The notes below the pieces were generated by a model, which saw nothing but the letters and a program-made list of their open reading frames with translations, was not told where the DNA came from and did not search any database. The position numbers were made by a program, and so were the translations under genes. From NCBI GenBank assembly GCA_017577485.1, contig PKRI01000035.1:1-20650 (forward strand): a stretch of DNA of 20,650 nucleotides, given 5' to 3'. Position 1 is the stretch's first letter. The number at the start of each line of letters is the position of its first letter. This document shows positions 7,178 to 15,313 of the stretch, one piece after another. This DNA is from Bacillota bacterium. GTDB lineage: Bacteria > Bacillota > Sulfobacillia > Thermaerobacterales > RSA17.

Positions 7178-9811
7178 TTACCGCGCCGGCACCAGGCGCA
7201 GGCGGTGCACGGCGGCGGCGTCCACCGCCTCCCGCGAGAACAACTGCGCGTGCTGCCGGCCCTGCAGCCAGAGGTCGACCTGGTCGGCGTAGTGGGGGCT
7301 CACCCGGTGGCCGGACTGGCCCGGCGCCACCACGTGGGTGGACGCGTCCCAGTTGCCCACCTCCACCACCTGCCGCCAGATCCCGGCCGTGGTCACCGGG
7401 TAACCGCCCTCGTCCTCCCAGCGGAAGCCGGCGGCCTGGGGGGTCAGCCCGCTGCCGCCCACGGCGAAGGGGCCCACGTTCAGCAGGCGGTCCAGCGGCT
7501 GCACCACCCCCAGCGGGTGCGCGAAGGTGATGGTGTGGGCGTCGCCCCAGTTCCAGCTCTCGGGGTCCGGCCCGTAGTCCCGGCTGAGGGCCGCCACGGC
7601 GTCCACGAAGGCCGCGGCCACGGCGTCGTCCAGGGTCTCCCGCTGGGGCGTGGCCGGGTCATCGAACCACCGGCTGTCGGGCCGGTAGCGGATCAGGCGG
7701 TCCAGCGCGGCGGTGGGCTGGCCGGCCTTCAGGAAGGCCTCGTACAACCCGTCACCCATGCGCGGCCGGAACGTCCGCTCCAGCAGGCGCTCGTAGAAGG
7801 TGTGGTAGATCAGCGGTCCGGCGGCGTCGGGCGCCTCGAAGGGCTCCCGGGCCCACACCCGCATCAGCCGCGCGGCCTCGGCCGCCAGGGCGGGGTCCAC
7901 GCCGGCGCTGCGGGCGCGGTCCTCGACCCGGGCCAGGGCCTCCTCCAGGAGCGGCGCCAGTTCCCGGGCCTGGGCGTTGTAGGTGTCGGCCTGCAGCAGG
8001 GCCATCTGGCCCACGCTGAACGACGGCGACCCGGGCGCCTCCGCGTCCGGCGGCAGCAGCGCGCCCTCAGGGCCCAGCAGCGCCTCGCCGATGCGGATGG
8101 CCCGGTACGGCAGCGCGAACGACGCGCCCAGGTAGTGGCCGTAGTCGATGCCGGCCGGGCGGTTGTTGGCGGTCCAGATGACGCCGCGCCGCGGGTTCCA
8201 GAGGGAGGGCATCTCCTCGAAGGGCACGTACCCCGTCCACTCGTAGTCGGCCACCCAACCGGGGACCGGCCGCTGGCCGCTGCCCCGGGCCCGGATGGGC
8301 ACCAGGCCCGTGGCCGTGTAGCCGATGTTGCCCTCCACGTCGGCGTAGACAAAGTTCTGCCCCGGCGCCGAGAAGCGCGACACCGCCTGCCGGAAGGACT
8401 CCCAGTCGGCAGCCCGGGCCACGTCGAAGAAGGTCTCGTAAATGTGGTGCCGCTCCAGGGCAGTCCAGCGCAGGGCCAGGGGGTAGTCGGGGGCCGCCGC
8501 GCCCACCTCCACCTCCACCACGCCGGAGATCAGCGGGCCGTGGCGGGTGATGATCACCTCCAGCACCTCAGGCTCGTCCCGCCCCTTGACGCGGATCTCC
8601 TCGCGGATCACCCGGGCCGGCTCGTAGGCGCCCTCGTAGAGGAAACTGTACGGGTCCTCAGGATGGGGGATCTCGATGTAAAGGTCCTGGACGTCGGCGC
8701 CCAGGTTGGTGACGCCCCAGGCGATGCGCTCGTTGTGTCCCACGACCACTCCCGGCGCGCCCGGGAAGGACACGCCGGCGGCGTGATACCCCGGAGCCTC
8801 CAGGTGCACCTGATGCCATACGGCCGGCAGGCCCACGGCCAGGTGGGGATCGTTGGCCAGGAGCGGCCGCCCGGTCTCGCTGAAGCGCGGCGCCACCACC
8901 CAGTTGTTGCTGCCCGCCAGCGGATCGGGCAGCGACGCGGCGGTGAGGGCCAGCGGGGTGTCCACCAGGAACTCCAGCACGCGCCGGGCCGTCACCGAAC
9001 CGGGCGGGACGCCCGCGCCGCCCCCGGGATCTTCCGCCGCGCCGCGTGCCGCGCCGCCCACCGGATCCGACGCCGCCGCCTGGCGCCACGCCGCCGCGGT
9101 GGGCACGCCGGCGATGGTGGGGCCGGGGATCTCGGGACGGGCCGTCAGGTCCACGGCCAGCGGCAGTTCCAGGCGGCTCAGGGCGGCGGCGTTGAACAGT
9201 TCTTCGGTCATGTTGCCGCCCAGGTACCAGGCCATGTAGTAGCCGATGCTGAGGCTGTCCACCGGCGTCCAGGGTTCGGGGACGTAGCCCAGCACCCGGA
9301 ACTCCAGGGGCAGCCGCCCGGCATGGGCTTCGATGTAGGCGTTGACCCCGGCGGCGAAGGCCTCCAGCGCCGCCCGGGCCTCGCCACCCAGCACCTCCCA
9401 CTCCGCCTCGGCGGCCCGCCGCAGGCCCACCGTGCGGAACAGCCGGTCCGAGGGCAGCCCCGCCTCGCCCACCACCTCGGCCACCCGCCCCGACGCCAGC
9501 CGGCGGGAAACGTCCATGTGCCAGAGCCTGTCCTGGGCCTGGACATACCCGTGGGCGAAGAACAGATCGTGCAGGTTCTCGGCCCGCACGTGGGGCACGC
9601 CGTACTCGTCGCGCAGGACCAGCACCGGCGCCTGGAGCCCAGGCACCGCCAGCTCGCCGTCCAGCTGCGGCAGCGGCCGCCACAGCAGCCAGTACGCCCC
9701 GCCGGCCGCCCCTGCCAGGACCAGGCCCAGCAGCACCGCCAGCACCACCGCCGCCCGCCGCAGCCGGCGGCGCCGGTGGGACTCAGCCTTGTCGCTCACC
9801 GCCAAAGCCAC
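7178..9811 (-). CDS. Penicillin acylase-family (Ntn-hydrolase) protein, membrane-anchored
   Basis: An 877-residue member of the penicillin G acylase / acyl-homoserine-lactone acylase family, made as a precursor and cut autocatalytically into alpha and beta chains. An Arg-rich start and a hydrophobic segment (about residues 20-45) form a signal anchor. The alpha-chain motif RDEYGVPHVRAENLHD and AHGYVQAQDRLWHMDVSRR follow. The beta-chain nucleophile is Ser301 in LAGSNNWVVAP, followed by LLANDPHL. I place the start at GTG 9811 because GGAGG (9819-9823) lies 7 nt upstream; an upstream GTG (9832) and a GTG at 9799 overlapping the previous stop are alternatives. The substrate may be an acylated amide such as a beta-lactam, an N-acyl amino acid or an AHL; the sequence does not decide. 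It is coupled to the small exported protein gene upstream. Confidence 0.93.
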   Translation of the reverse strand: MALAVSDKAESHRRRRLRRAAVVLAVLLGLVLAGAAGGAYWLLWRPLPQLDGELAVPGLQAPVLVLRDEYGVPHVRAENLHDLFFAHGYVQAQDRLWHMDVSRRLASGRVAEVVGEAGLPSDRLFRTVGLRRAAEAEWEVLGGEARAALEAFAAGVNAYIEAHAGRLPLEFRVLGYVPEPWTPVDSLSIGYYMAWYLGGNMTEELFNAAALSRLELPLAVDLTARPEIPGPTIAGVPTAAAWRQAAASDPVGGAARGAAEDPGGGAGVPPGSVTARRVLEFLVDTPLALTAASLPDPLAGSNNWVVAPRFSETGRPLLANDPHLAVGLPAVWHQVHLEAPGYHAAGVSFPGAPGVVVGHNERIAWGVTNLGADVQDLYIEIPHPEDPYSFLYEGAYEPARVIREEIRVKGRDEPEVLEVIITRHGPLISGVVEVEVGAAAPDYPLALRWTALERHHIYETFFDVARAADWESFRQAVSRFSAPGQNFVYADVEGNIGYTATGLVPIRARGSGQRPVPGWVADYEWTGYVPFEEMPSLWNPRRGVIWTANNRPAGIDYGHYLGASFALPYRAIRIGEALLGPEGALLPPDAEAPGSPSFSVGQMALLQADTYNAQARELAPLLEEALARVEDRARSAGVDPALAAEAARLMRVWAREPFEAPDAAGPLIYHTFYERLLERTFRPRMGDGLYEAFLKAGQPTAALDRLIRYRPDSRWFDDPATPQRETLDDAVAAAFVDAVAALSRDYGPDPESWNWGDAHTITFAHPLGVVQPLDRLLNVGPFAVGGSGLTPQAAGFRWEDEGGYPVTTAGIWRQVVEVGNWDASTHVVAPGQSGHRVSPHYADQVDLWLQGRQHAQLFSREAVDAAAVHRLRLVPAR

Positions 9812-10368
9812 AGGCGCGCCTCCAACCACCACAGCGGCCCCTTGAACACGTCCAGCAGGCCGAAACCTTCCCGCTCACCCACCGCCAGCAGGTACTTGAC
9901 CCGCGGGCCCGGCCCCGTCGATGCCAGCGTCTCGGCCGGGTAGACGTGGATCTCGTACAGCCCGGTCTCGGGCGCGGTCAGGCGCAGCCGGGCCACCCGC
10001 ACCAGCCGCATCTGGGTGAACCCCTGAAACACCGCTTCTTGCACGGGCTCCAGGGGCACCTCGCCGCCCCCGGGCAGCCGCACGTACGCGCCCGCCGCGG
10101 CCGCCTGCCCGGCAGGCACCAGCAGGTCCACCGGCACCTGATCGCCGGCGTCGGCCACGAAGCGGAAGCGGTGGACCTCCCCCTGACCGACCAGGCCGTA
10201 GAAGGCCCGGGAACGCTCCATGACATCGGGGATGAGGACGGGCCGCCGGTCACCGCCGGCGCCGTCCCAGAGAAACACCGGTGCGTGCGCCGCGGCGGGC
10301 GCCGCGCAGGCCAGGACCACCAGGACGGCCGCCAGCGCCGCCCTGCGTTGCCAGCAGCGACCAGCCAT
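9796..10368 (-). CDS. Small exported protein of unknown function, coupled to the acylase gene
   Basis: I do not recognise a named family. The 190-residue product begins with MAGRCWQRRA, a hydrophobic core and an Ala-rich cleavage region (AAPAAAHAP, around residue 27), so it is exported. The mature part looks like a beta-sandwich: PVLIPDVMERSRAFYGLV, then HRFRFVADAGDQVPVDLLVP, then TGLYEIHVYP, with a conserved-looking ending LLAVGEREGFGLLDVF and an aromatic tail. The pattern recalls prepeptidase/galactose-binding-like domains, which is only a fold-level guess. The frame is open upstream to 11406, but that is antisense to the oxidoreductase. The ATG chosen is the one that gives a signal peptide, although its ribosome site is weak. 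The 3' end overlaps the acylase start by 16 bp. Confidence 0.7.
   Translation of the reverse strand: MAGRCWQRRAALAAVLVVLACAAPAAAHAPVFLWDGAGGDRRPVLIPDVMERSRAFYGLVGQGEVHRFRFVADAGDQVPVDLLVPAGQAAAAGAYVRLPGGGEVPLEPVQEAVFQGFTQMRLVRVARLRLTAPETGLYEIHVYPAETLASTGPGPRVKYLLAVGEREGFGLLDVFKGPLWWLEARLWLWR
9819..9823 (-). promoter_or_regulatory. Ribosome binding site that decides the acylase start
   Basis: GGAGG on the minus strand lies 7 nt before the GTG at 9809-9811 and inside the 3' end of the upstream gene. It favours this start over in-frame GTG codons on either side. Confidence 0.6.
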
Positions 10369-10406
10369 GGGCTCGGCTTTCGGCGCCGCCGGCCGCGTTC
10401 CCTCTT

Positions 10407-10467
10407 GGAAATTTCCGAGGTGACGGGGAGGACGGCCGTCCCCTGGGTGGAACCCCCGGCCGGGGGT
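10407..10467. promoter_or_regulatory. Cluster of three palindromes in a divergent intergenic region
   Basis: Between the divergent starts at 10368 and 10477 lie GGAAATTTCC (10407-10416; 16 bp with one mismatched pair if extended), GGACGGCCGTCC (10430-10441) and ACCCCCGGCCGGGGGT (10452-10467). The last ends 9 nt before the oxidoreductase ATG and contains its G-rich ribosome site. They could be operators or hairpins. No regulator is assigned. Confidence 0.45.
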
Positions 10468-10476
10468 GTTGCTGCG

Positions 10477-11460
10477 ATGCGCGCCGTCATCACCCGCGGC
10501 TTCGGGGGGCCGGAGGTGCTGGCCCTGGGCGACTGGCCCGACCCCGAACCCGCCGACGACGAACTGCTGGTGCGGGTCCACGCCACGGCCCTGAACCGCG
10601 CCGACCTGCTGCAGCGGGAGGGGCGCTACCCGCCGCCGCCGGGCGCCTCCCCCATCCTGGGCCTGGAACTGGCCGGGGTGGTCGAGGCCGCCGGGCCCGC
10701 CTGCCGCCAATTCAAACCGGGCGACCGGGTGATGGCCCTGGTCCCGGGCGGCGGCTATGCCCAACTGGCGGCGGTGCCCTGGGACCTGGCCATGCCCGTC
10801 CCGGACAACCTCTCGCTGGAAGAGGCGGCCGCCGTGCCCGAAGCCTTCCTGACGGCCTACCTCAACCTGATCTGGCTGGGACGGCTGCAGGCGGGCGAGT
10901 ACGCGCTGATCCACGCCGGCGCCAGCGGCGTGGGCACCGCGGCCATCCAGGTGGTGCGGGAGCACGGCGCCCGGGCCCTGGTCACCGCGGGATCCCGGGA
11001 AAAGATCGAACTCTGCCTGAACCTGGGGGCTGAGGCGGGCTTCAACTACCGGGAGGGCCCCTGGGCCGAGGCCGTGATCCAGGCCACCGGCGGCCGCGGC
11101 GTCGACGTGATCCTGGACTGCGTGGGCGCGCCGTACTGGGACCAGAACCTGGAGGTCCTGGCCCCCGACGGCCGCCTGGTGATCATCGCCATGATGGGCG
11201 GCACGCGCCTGGCGGACGGGCGCCTGGGCCCCATCCTGAGCAAGCGCCTGCAGGTCACGGGGTCCACCCTGCGCAGCCGCTCGCGGGAGTTCAAGGCCCG
11301 GCTGGTGGCCGAGTTCACCCGGTTCGCCCTGCCGCGCCTGGCCGACGGCCGGCTCAGGCCCGTCATCGACCGGGTCATGGACTGGACGCAGGTGGCCGAA
11401 GCCCACGCCTACATGGGCGACAACCGCAGCAAGGGCAAGGTGGTGCTGCGGGTCAACTGA
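10477..11460 (+). CDS. qor: Zinc-free NAD(P)H:quinone oxidoreductase, MDR superfamily (PIG3/TP53I3 type)
   Basis: A 327-residue cytoplasmic medium-chain reductase. The N-terminal GroES-like domain begins MRAVITRGFGGPEVL and includes LNRADLLQREGRYPPPPGA, the signature of the PIG3 subgroup, and lacks the zinc-binding residues of alcohol dehydrogenases. The Rossmann domain has the nucleotide loop HAGASGVGTAAIQ, followed by SREKIELCLNLGA and GGRGVDVILDCVG. It ends normally in a GKVVLRV element. Likely reaction: NADPH-dependent one-electron reduction of quinones. The frame is open for 177 codons upstream, but conserved sequence starts exactly at this ATG, with GGGGG about 10 nt upstream. It is monocistronic and convergent with the M20 gene. 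Confidence 0.94.
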   Translation: MRAVITRGFGGPEVLALGDWPDPEPADDELLVRVHATALNRADLLQREGRYPPPPGASPILGLELAGVVEAAGPACRQFKPGDRVMALVPGGGYAQLAAVPWDLAMPVPDNLSLEEAAAVPEAFLTAYLNLIWLGRLQAGEYALIHAGASGVGTAAIQVVREHGARALVTAGSREKIELCLNLGAEAGFNYREGPWAEAVIQATGGRGVDVILDCVGAPYWDQNLEVLAPDGRLVIIAMMGGTRLADGRLGPILSKRLQVTGSTLRSRSREFKARLVAEFTRFALPRLADGRLRPVIDRVMDWTQVAEAHAYMGDNRSKGKVVLRVN

Positions 11461-11475
11461 GGGCAGCGGGGCCCG

Positions 11476-11515
11476 GGTCGCCCCCGGCGGCGCGTCCCCC
11501 GGCCGCCGGGCGACC
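11476..11515. terminator. Bidirectional hairpin between convergent genes
   Basis: Arms 11476-11491 and 11502-11515 pair over 14 bp with a two-base bulge (CC at 11482-11483) and a 10-nt loop. The hairpin fills the 57-bp gap between the oxidoreductase stop (11458-11460) and the M20 stop (11518-11520). There is no U-run, but placement and strength suggest it ends transcription from both sides. Confidence 0.6.
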
Positions 11516-11517
11516 GC

Positions 11518-12699
11518 CTACAGCACCTCCAGCAACCGCGCCACCAGCGCCGTCCGCAGCGGCACCTGGTGCACCAGGATGTACTCGTCCAGGCTGTGGG
11601 CCCCGTGGCCGACAGCGCCCAGGCCGTCCAGGGTGGGAACGCCCAGGGCGGCCGTCAGGTTGCCGTCGGACCCGCCGCCGGTGCCGGTCTCGCCCAGGTC
11701 CAGGCCGATCTCCGCCCCCAGCCGGCGGGCCACCGCGAACATGGCGGCGATGGCCGGCGTTCGCTCCATGGGCGGCCGGTTCATGCCGCCGTCCACCCGC
11801 AGCGTCGTGCCCTGCAGCACCGGCTTGAGCCCCCGGATGGCGGCGGTCATCCGCTCCCCCTCGGCCCGGGTCATGACCCGCAGGTCGATCTCGGCCTCGG
11901 CGGAATCGGGCACCACGTTGGACCGCGTGCCGCCGCGGACGACGCCCACGTTGACGGTGGTGCCGCGGCTGTGGTCGGTCATGGCCTGCAGCCGCAGGAT
12001 CTGGTGCGCCAGTTCCTCCACGGCGCTGACGCCCTCGGCGTGGTCGGCGCCGGCGTGGGCGGCGCGGCCGCGCACCGTCAGGCGGAACACGCCCACGCCC
12101 TTGCGCCAGGTCTTCAGCAGGCCGGTGGGCCCTACGGCCGGTTCCAGCACCAGCACGTAGGCACACTGCTGCGCCAGGTCCTCGATCAGGGTCCGGGACG
12201 TGCGGCTGCCCACCTCCTCGTCGGAGGTGATCAGCATCCACACGGGGCGGCACGCTTCCCGCTCCGTCTCCACCAGCGCGCGCACGGCGAAGATGCCCTG
12301 CACCAGCCCCGCCTTCATGTCGAACACGCCGGGGCCGAAGGCTCGGTCGCCCTCGATGCGGAAGGGCCGGCGGGCGGCGTCGCCCGGGCCCCAGACCGTG
12401 TCGTAGTGGCACAGGATCAGCGCCGGCCGGTCATCGCCTGCGAACAGGTCCTCACGGCCTTCTTCCCGGGCGGGAAAGTCCCAGACCGCCAGCAGGTGAT
12501 CCCCGGCGTCATCCTGAGGATACCGGGTCACCCGATCCGCCCCGGCTTCCTCCAGGCATTCCTCCAGCACCGCGGCCAGCCGGTCCAGCGCGGGCTTATC
12601 GGACGTGGGCGAGTCGTGATCCACCACACGGCCGATGACCGCCATCTCCTCGTCGTGGTGTTCCCGGCACCAGTCCAGCAGCGCGTTGATGTCGTCCAT
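11518..12699 (-). CDS. M20-family metallopeptidase (glutamate carboxypeptidase/CPG2-like)
   Basis: A 393-residue di-zinc amidohydrolase. Metal and catalytic motifs are intact: HYDTVW (His98, Asp100), GPGVFDMKAG (Asp127), SDEEVGS (Glu161/Glu162), LEPA (Glu186) and GAHSLDEY (His368). The dimerisation domain contains RGRAAHAGADHAEGVSA. Length is normal. No signal peptide is visible, so it is cytoplasmic. The closest match by motif is the CPG2/ArgE-like clade that cleaves C-terminal glutamate or N-acyl groups; the substrate cannot be fixed. The ATG at 12699 has GGAGGA 7 nt upstream. It lies 13 nt after the aldolase gene and so is in an operon with it. Confidence 0.93.
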   Translation of the reverse strand: MDDINALLDWCREHHDEEMAVIGRVVDHDSPTSDKPALDRLAAVLEECLEEAGADRVTRYPQDDAGDHLLAVWDFPAREEGREDLFAGDDRPALILCHYDTVWGPGDAARRPFRIEGDRAFGPGVFDMKAGLVQGIFAVRALVETEREACRPVWMLITSDEEVGSRTSRTLIEDLAQQCAYVLVLEPAVGPTGLLKTWRKGVGVFRLTVRGRAAHAGADHAEGVSAVEELAHQILRLQAMTDHSRGTTVNVGVVRGGTRSNVVPDSAEAEIDLRVMTRAEGERMTAAIRGLKPVLQGTTLRVDGGMNRPPMERTPAIAAMFAVARRLGAEIGLDLGETGTGGGSDGNLTAALGVPTLDGLGAVGHGAHSLDEYILVHQVPLRTALVARLLEVL

Positions 12700-12712
12700 T
12701 GCCGCGTCCTCC

Positions 12713-13612
12713 TCAGCAGCCCAGCATGCGCACTTCCTTTAAGGCGGCCCTCATAGCGTCCAGGTCTTCTTCGTCCACCGCCCGGAGAGGCGGCCGGGGC
12801 GCGCCACCGTAGTACCCGACCATGCGCATCAGGCCCTTCAGGCCGCCGATGCCGTGCCTGCGGATGAGCCGCTCCACCACGTCCAGGCGGCGCTGCAGGG
12901 CCGCGGCCTCTTCATGCTTGCCCTGCCGCCACAAGTCGTAGATCTCGCAGCACTCCCAGGGCGCCACGCCCGCCACCGCCAGTATGGCGCCGGCGGCGCC
13001 CGCCTGCAGCCCCGCGTAGAGCAGGTGCGCGGAGCCCGTCAGGACGGCGAAGTCCGGCGGCGTTTCCGCCGCCAGCCGGGCCAGGCGCGCCAGGTCGTCG
13101 CTGGTATCCTTGATGCCGGCGATGTTGGGGTGGCCGGCCAGTTCCACCACCGCCTCCACGCTGAGGCTGACGCCGGTGAGGCGCGGGTAGGAATAGAGGA
13201 TCACCGGCACGTCCACCGACTCGGCCACGGTCAGGTAGTGCTTGATGAGGGCCCGATCGTCCAGGGTGGGGCCAAAGTAGTACGGCGTCACCACCAGCAC
13301 CGCTTTGGCCCCCAGCTGGGCGGCGGCCGCCGACAGCGCCACCGCCTCCCGGGTGGACGGCGCGCCGGTGCCCACAATCACCGGCCGCTCCTCGGCGGCC
13401 CGCACGGCCGCTTCCATGACCCTCAACTTCTCGTCGTAGTCCAGGTGCACGAACTCGCCGGTGGACCCCAGCACCACGAACCCGTGCAGGGGCGAAACGA
13501 GCCACATCTTGATGTTGCGCTCGAAATTGTCGATGGAGACCTGGCCGTCGTCATCAAAGGGCGTGGTGACGGCGGCGAAGACACCTTTCAGGAAGTCGGG
13601 CGCCCTGCCCAC
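12713..13612 (-). CDS. DapA/NAL-superfamily class I aldolase or lyase, probably not a true dihydrodipicolinate synthase
   Basis: A 299-residue TIM-barrel Schiff-base enzyme. Visible are GSTGE (residues 49-53, pyruvate carboxylate binding), TPYYFGPT, the catalytic Tyr140 in LYSYPRLTG, and the Schiff-base Lys168 in GIKDTS. At the position of E. coli DapA Arg138, which binds the aspartate-semialdehyde carboxylate, this protein has Leu145. That favours another pyruvate-dependent aldolase or dehydratase over lysine biosynthesis. The GTG start at 13612 has AAAGGGG 9 nt upstream; a TTG 12 codons further up lacks support. Pairing with an M20 hydrolase suggests a catabolic unit in which a deacylated product is cleaved (inference). 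Confidence 0.9.
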   Translation of the reverse strand: MGRAPDFLKGVFAAVTTPFDDDGQVSIDNFERNIKMWLVSPLHGFVVLGSTGEFVHLDYDEKLRVMEAAVRAAEERPVIVGTGAPSTREAVALSAAAAQLGAKAVLVVTPYYFGPTLDDRALIKHYLTVAESVDVPVILYSYPRLTGVSLSVEAVVELAGHPNIAGIKDTSDDLARLARLAAETPPDFAVLTGSAHLLYAGLQAGAAGAILAVAGVAPWECCEIYDLWRQGKHEEAAALQRRLDVVERLIRRHGIGGLKGLMRMVGYYGGAPRPPLRAVDEEDLDAMRAALKEVRMLGC

Positions 13613-13678
13613 AGCTGAAGACCCCTTTCCGCTCGCCTTGACGATCAACGAACGTCGACCCTCAACGGCCGCACCGGC

Positions 13679-14800
13679 TCACGTCCACCGGCGGCCGGCG
13701 CGGATGGCCTCGTAGGCCAGCACGTGGCCGATGGCCCGGTAGCGCCCCCAGTGCCGCCAGCCTCCCTCGAGGCCCACCAGCGCGCCGGCCACGGCCGGCA
13801 GCTCCTGCCACGGCACCCGGCGGAAGCCGCTGATGTCCTCGTCGGGCGACGGCACCGGGTCGGCGCCGGGCTCCACCGGCTCCAGTAGGAAGATGTAGTT
13901 GGGCATGGCCACGCGGGCCTCGCCTGCCACCAGTTCCACGTCGGCGTAGCCCAGCAGCGCGGCCGGCCGGGTGGCCAGGCCCGTTTCCTCGGCCGCCTCC
14001 CGCACGGCCGCGTCCCACGGTGTCTCGCCCCGGGCGATGCCGCCGCCCGGCAGCCGGTAGACGCCGTCGGGATAAAAGGCCTTGGTGTGAAGCAGCGTCT
14101 CGCCGCCGGGCAGTTTCAGCACGTAGATGGCCTCGGCCACCCGCTGGCCGCGCCGGTACAGCGCCAGCCAGTGGTCCACATCGGCCGGGGACCAAAACTG
14201 GATGCGGTCGCGGTAGACCAGCGGCACGCCCCAGCGACCGGCGGCCTCGGCCAGGAACTCCGTGCCCGGCCCGGCGGCGCATCCGGCCAGGTGCTGGAGC
14301 AGCCAGGACCAGGCCGCCTCGGGACCCGGCTCCGTCAGCCGGCGGCGCAGTTCCTCCACGGTTTCCGCGGCGGCCCGCCGGTGGTCCGGTCCGAGCCGCG
14401 GCGCGGCGGCCTGCCAGTCGCCGAAGTCCAGTTCCAGGACCTGACCACGGGTCACCACGTAGTCCAGGCCGAAATCGGTGTACTCCAGCGCCAGGCCGCC
14501 CGGGCCCGTCCCGGTCCGGACCGGCGTGGAGAGGTTCACGTAAAAGCCCCGCAGGTCCCTGGACCGCCCGTCCCAGACGGAAAACACGTTGAACCAGCGG
14601 TCCTCGTCGAAGCGCTCCACCAGCACGTCGCCAGGCGCGAAGCGCAGCGGCCCCACCACGCGCTCGTCGCGGGTCCAGACCGCGGCGACCAGGTGGCTTG
14701 TGCCCGACGAGGCCAGCGGCGACGCGCTCCAGACGGCCTTGACGCTGCCGTCGGGATAGCGGGCGGTCACTTGCGCTGCCAGCGGCTCCAGCGGTTCCAT
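13679..14800 (-). CDS. DUF402-Nudix fusion protein
   Basis: A 373-residue two-domain protein. The N-terminal half (about residues 25-150) matches the DUF402 / FAU-1-like phosphatase fold: VERFDEDRWFNVF, FYVNLSTPVR, YTDFGLDYVV with Asp109 and Asp113, then ELDFGDW. After a helical middle part, the C-terminal Nudix domain carries a complete box, GGIARGE then REAAEETGL (about residues 253-274), which binds the divalent metal and hydrolyses nucleoside-diphosphate-linked substrates. Both halves are phosphohydrolase modules with intact acidic residues, so a bifunctional nucleotide-cleaning enzyme is plausible. The start is an ATG with GGAGGA 12 nt upstream; the TTG directly before it has better spacing and could be used. 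It is the first of three minus-strand genes, 66 nt before the aldolase. Confidence 0.87.
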   Translation of the reverse strand: MEPLEPLAAQVTARYPDGSVKAVWSASPLASSGTSHLVAAVWTRDERVVGPLRFAPGDVLVERFDEDRWFNVFSVWDGRSRDLRGFYVNLSTPVRTGTGPGGLALEYTDFGLDYVVTRGQVLELDFGDWQAAAPRLGPDHRRAAAETVEELRRRLTEPGPEAAWSWLLQHLAGCAAGPGTEFLAEAAGRWGVPLVYRDRIQFWSPADVDHWLALYRRGQRVAEAIYVLKLPGGETLLHTKAFYPDGVYRLPGGGIARGETPWDAAVREAAEETGLATRPAALLGYADVELVAGEARVAMPNYIFLLEPVEPGADPVPSPDEDISGFRRVPWQELPAVAGALVGLEGGWRHWGRYRAIGHVLAYEAIRAGRRWT

Positions 14801-14875
14801 CAAGCGGTTGTTTCCTCCAGCCGGCCCGCCACACCTTTCGCCGCGATCCGCGGCGCCTGTCCCCGCGTTTTTTTA

Positions 14876-14904
14876 TTGCGCCGCCGGTCCCCGTGTGATA
14901 TCGT
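14876..14904 (+). promoter_or_regulatory. Promoter of the cold-shock gene
   Basis: An extended -10 TGATATCGT (hexamer 14899-14904) follows a weak -35 TTGCGC (14876-14881) at a 17-bp spacing, just after a run of T. The leader to the GTG at 14954 is about 40 nt. Confidence 0.6.
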
Positions 14905-14953
14905 GGGCACGACCGCGCAGCGGATCCTGGCGCGGTTGATTGGGGGTACGCAA

Positions 14954-15157
14954 GTGTACCGCGGAACCGTCAAGTGGTTCAGCAACGAGAAGGGCTACGG
15001 GTTCATCTCCCGGCCCGACGGTCCCGACGTGTTCGTCCACTACTCGGCCATCGACGAGGAAGGTTTCAAGACCCTCGAGGAAGGTCAGCAGGTGGAATTC
15101 GACATCGTCGAAGGGGCCCGCGGCCCGCAGGCCGCCAACGTCAGGAAGCTCTGGTAA
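14954..15157 (+). CDS. cspA: Cold-shock protein (CspA family RNA chaperone)
   Basis: A 67-residue single cold-shock domain. RNP-1 is KGYGFIS and RNP-2 is VFVHYSAI, and it begins YRGTVKWFSNE. It binds single-stranded RNA/DNA and melts structures in the cytoplasm. The GTG start has GGGGGT about 6 nt upstream, and upstream in-frame sequence is antisense to the Nudix gene. It is monocistronic, with its own promoter and terminator. Length and motifs are standard. Confidence 0.97.
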   Translation: MYRGTVKWFSNEKGYGFISRPDGPDVFVHYSAIDEEGFKTLEEGQQVEFDIVEGARGPQAANVRKLW

Positions 15158-15194
15158 CACCGCCTCGCGAAGGCCGTTCCAAAGCTTCGGACGG

Positions 15195-15230
15195 AAGGGG
15201 CGCCGCATCCGGCGGCGCCCCTTTGGTTTA
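15195..15230 (+). terminator. Intrinsic terminator of the cold-shock gene
   Basis: A perfect 12-bp stem (15195-15206 with 15212-15223) with a 5-nt loop, followed by TGGTTTA. The U-run is short but the stem is very strong, and it lies about 37 nt after the stop. Confidence 0.8.
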
Positions 15231-15313
15231 TCCTCGACCGCCGGCCGATCCCGGCCCTCCGTTCCCGGCCCTAACCCGCCCCGGTCCCTGACCCGACGGG
15301 CAGCAGGCCCACA

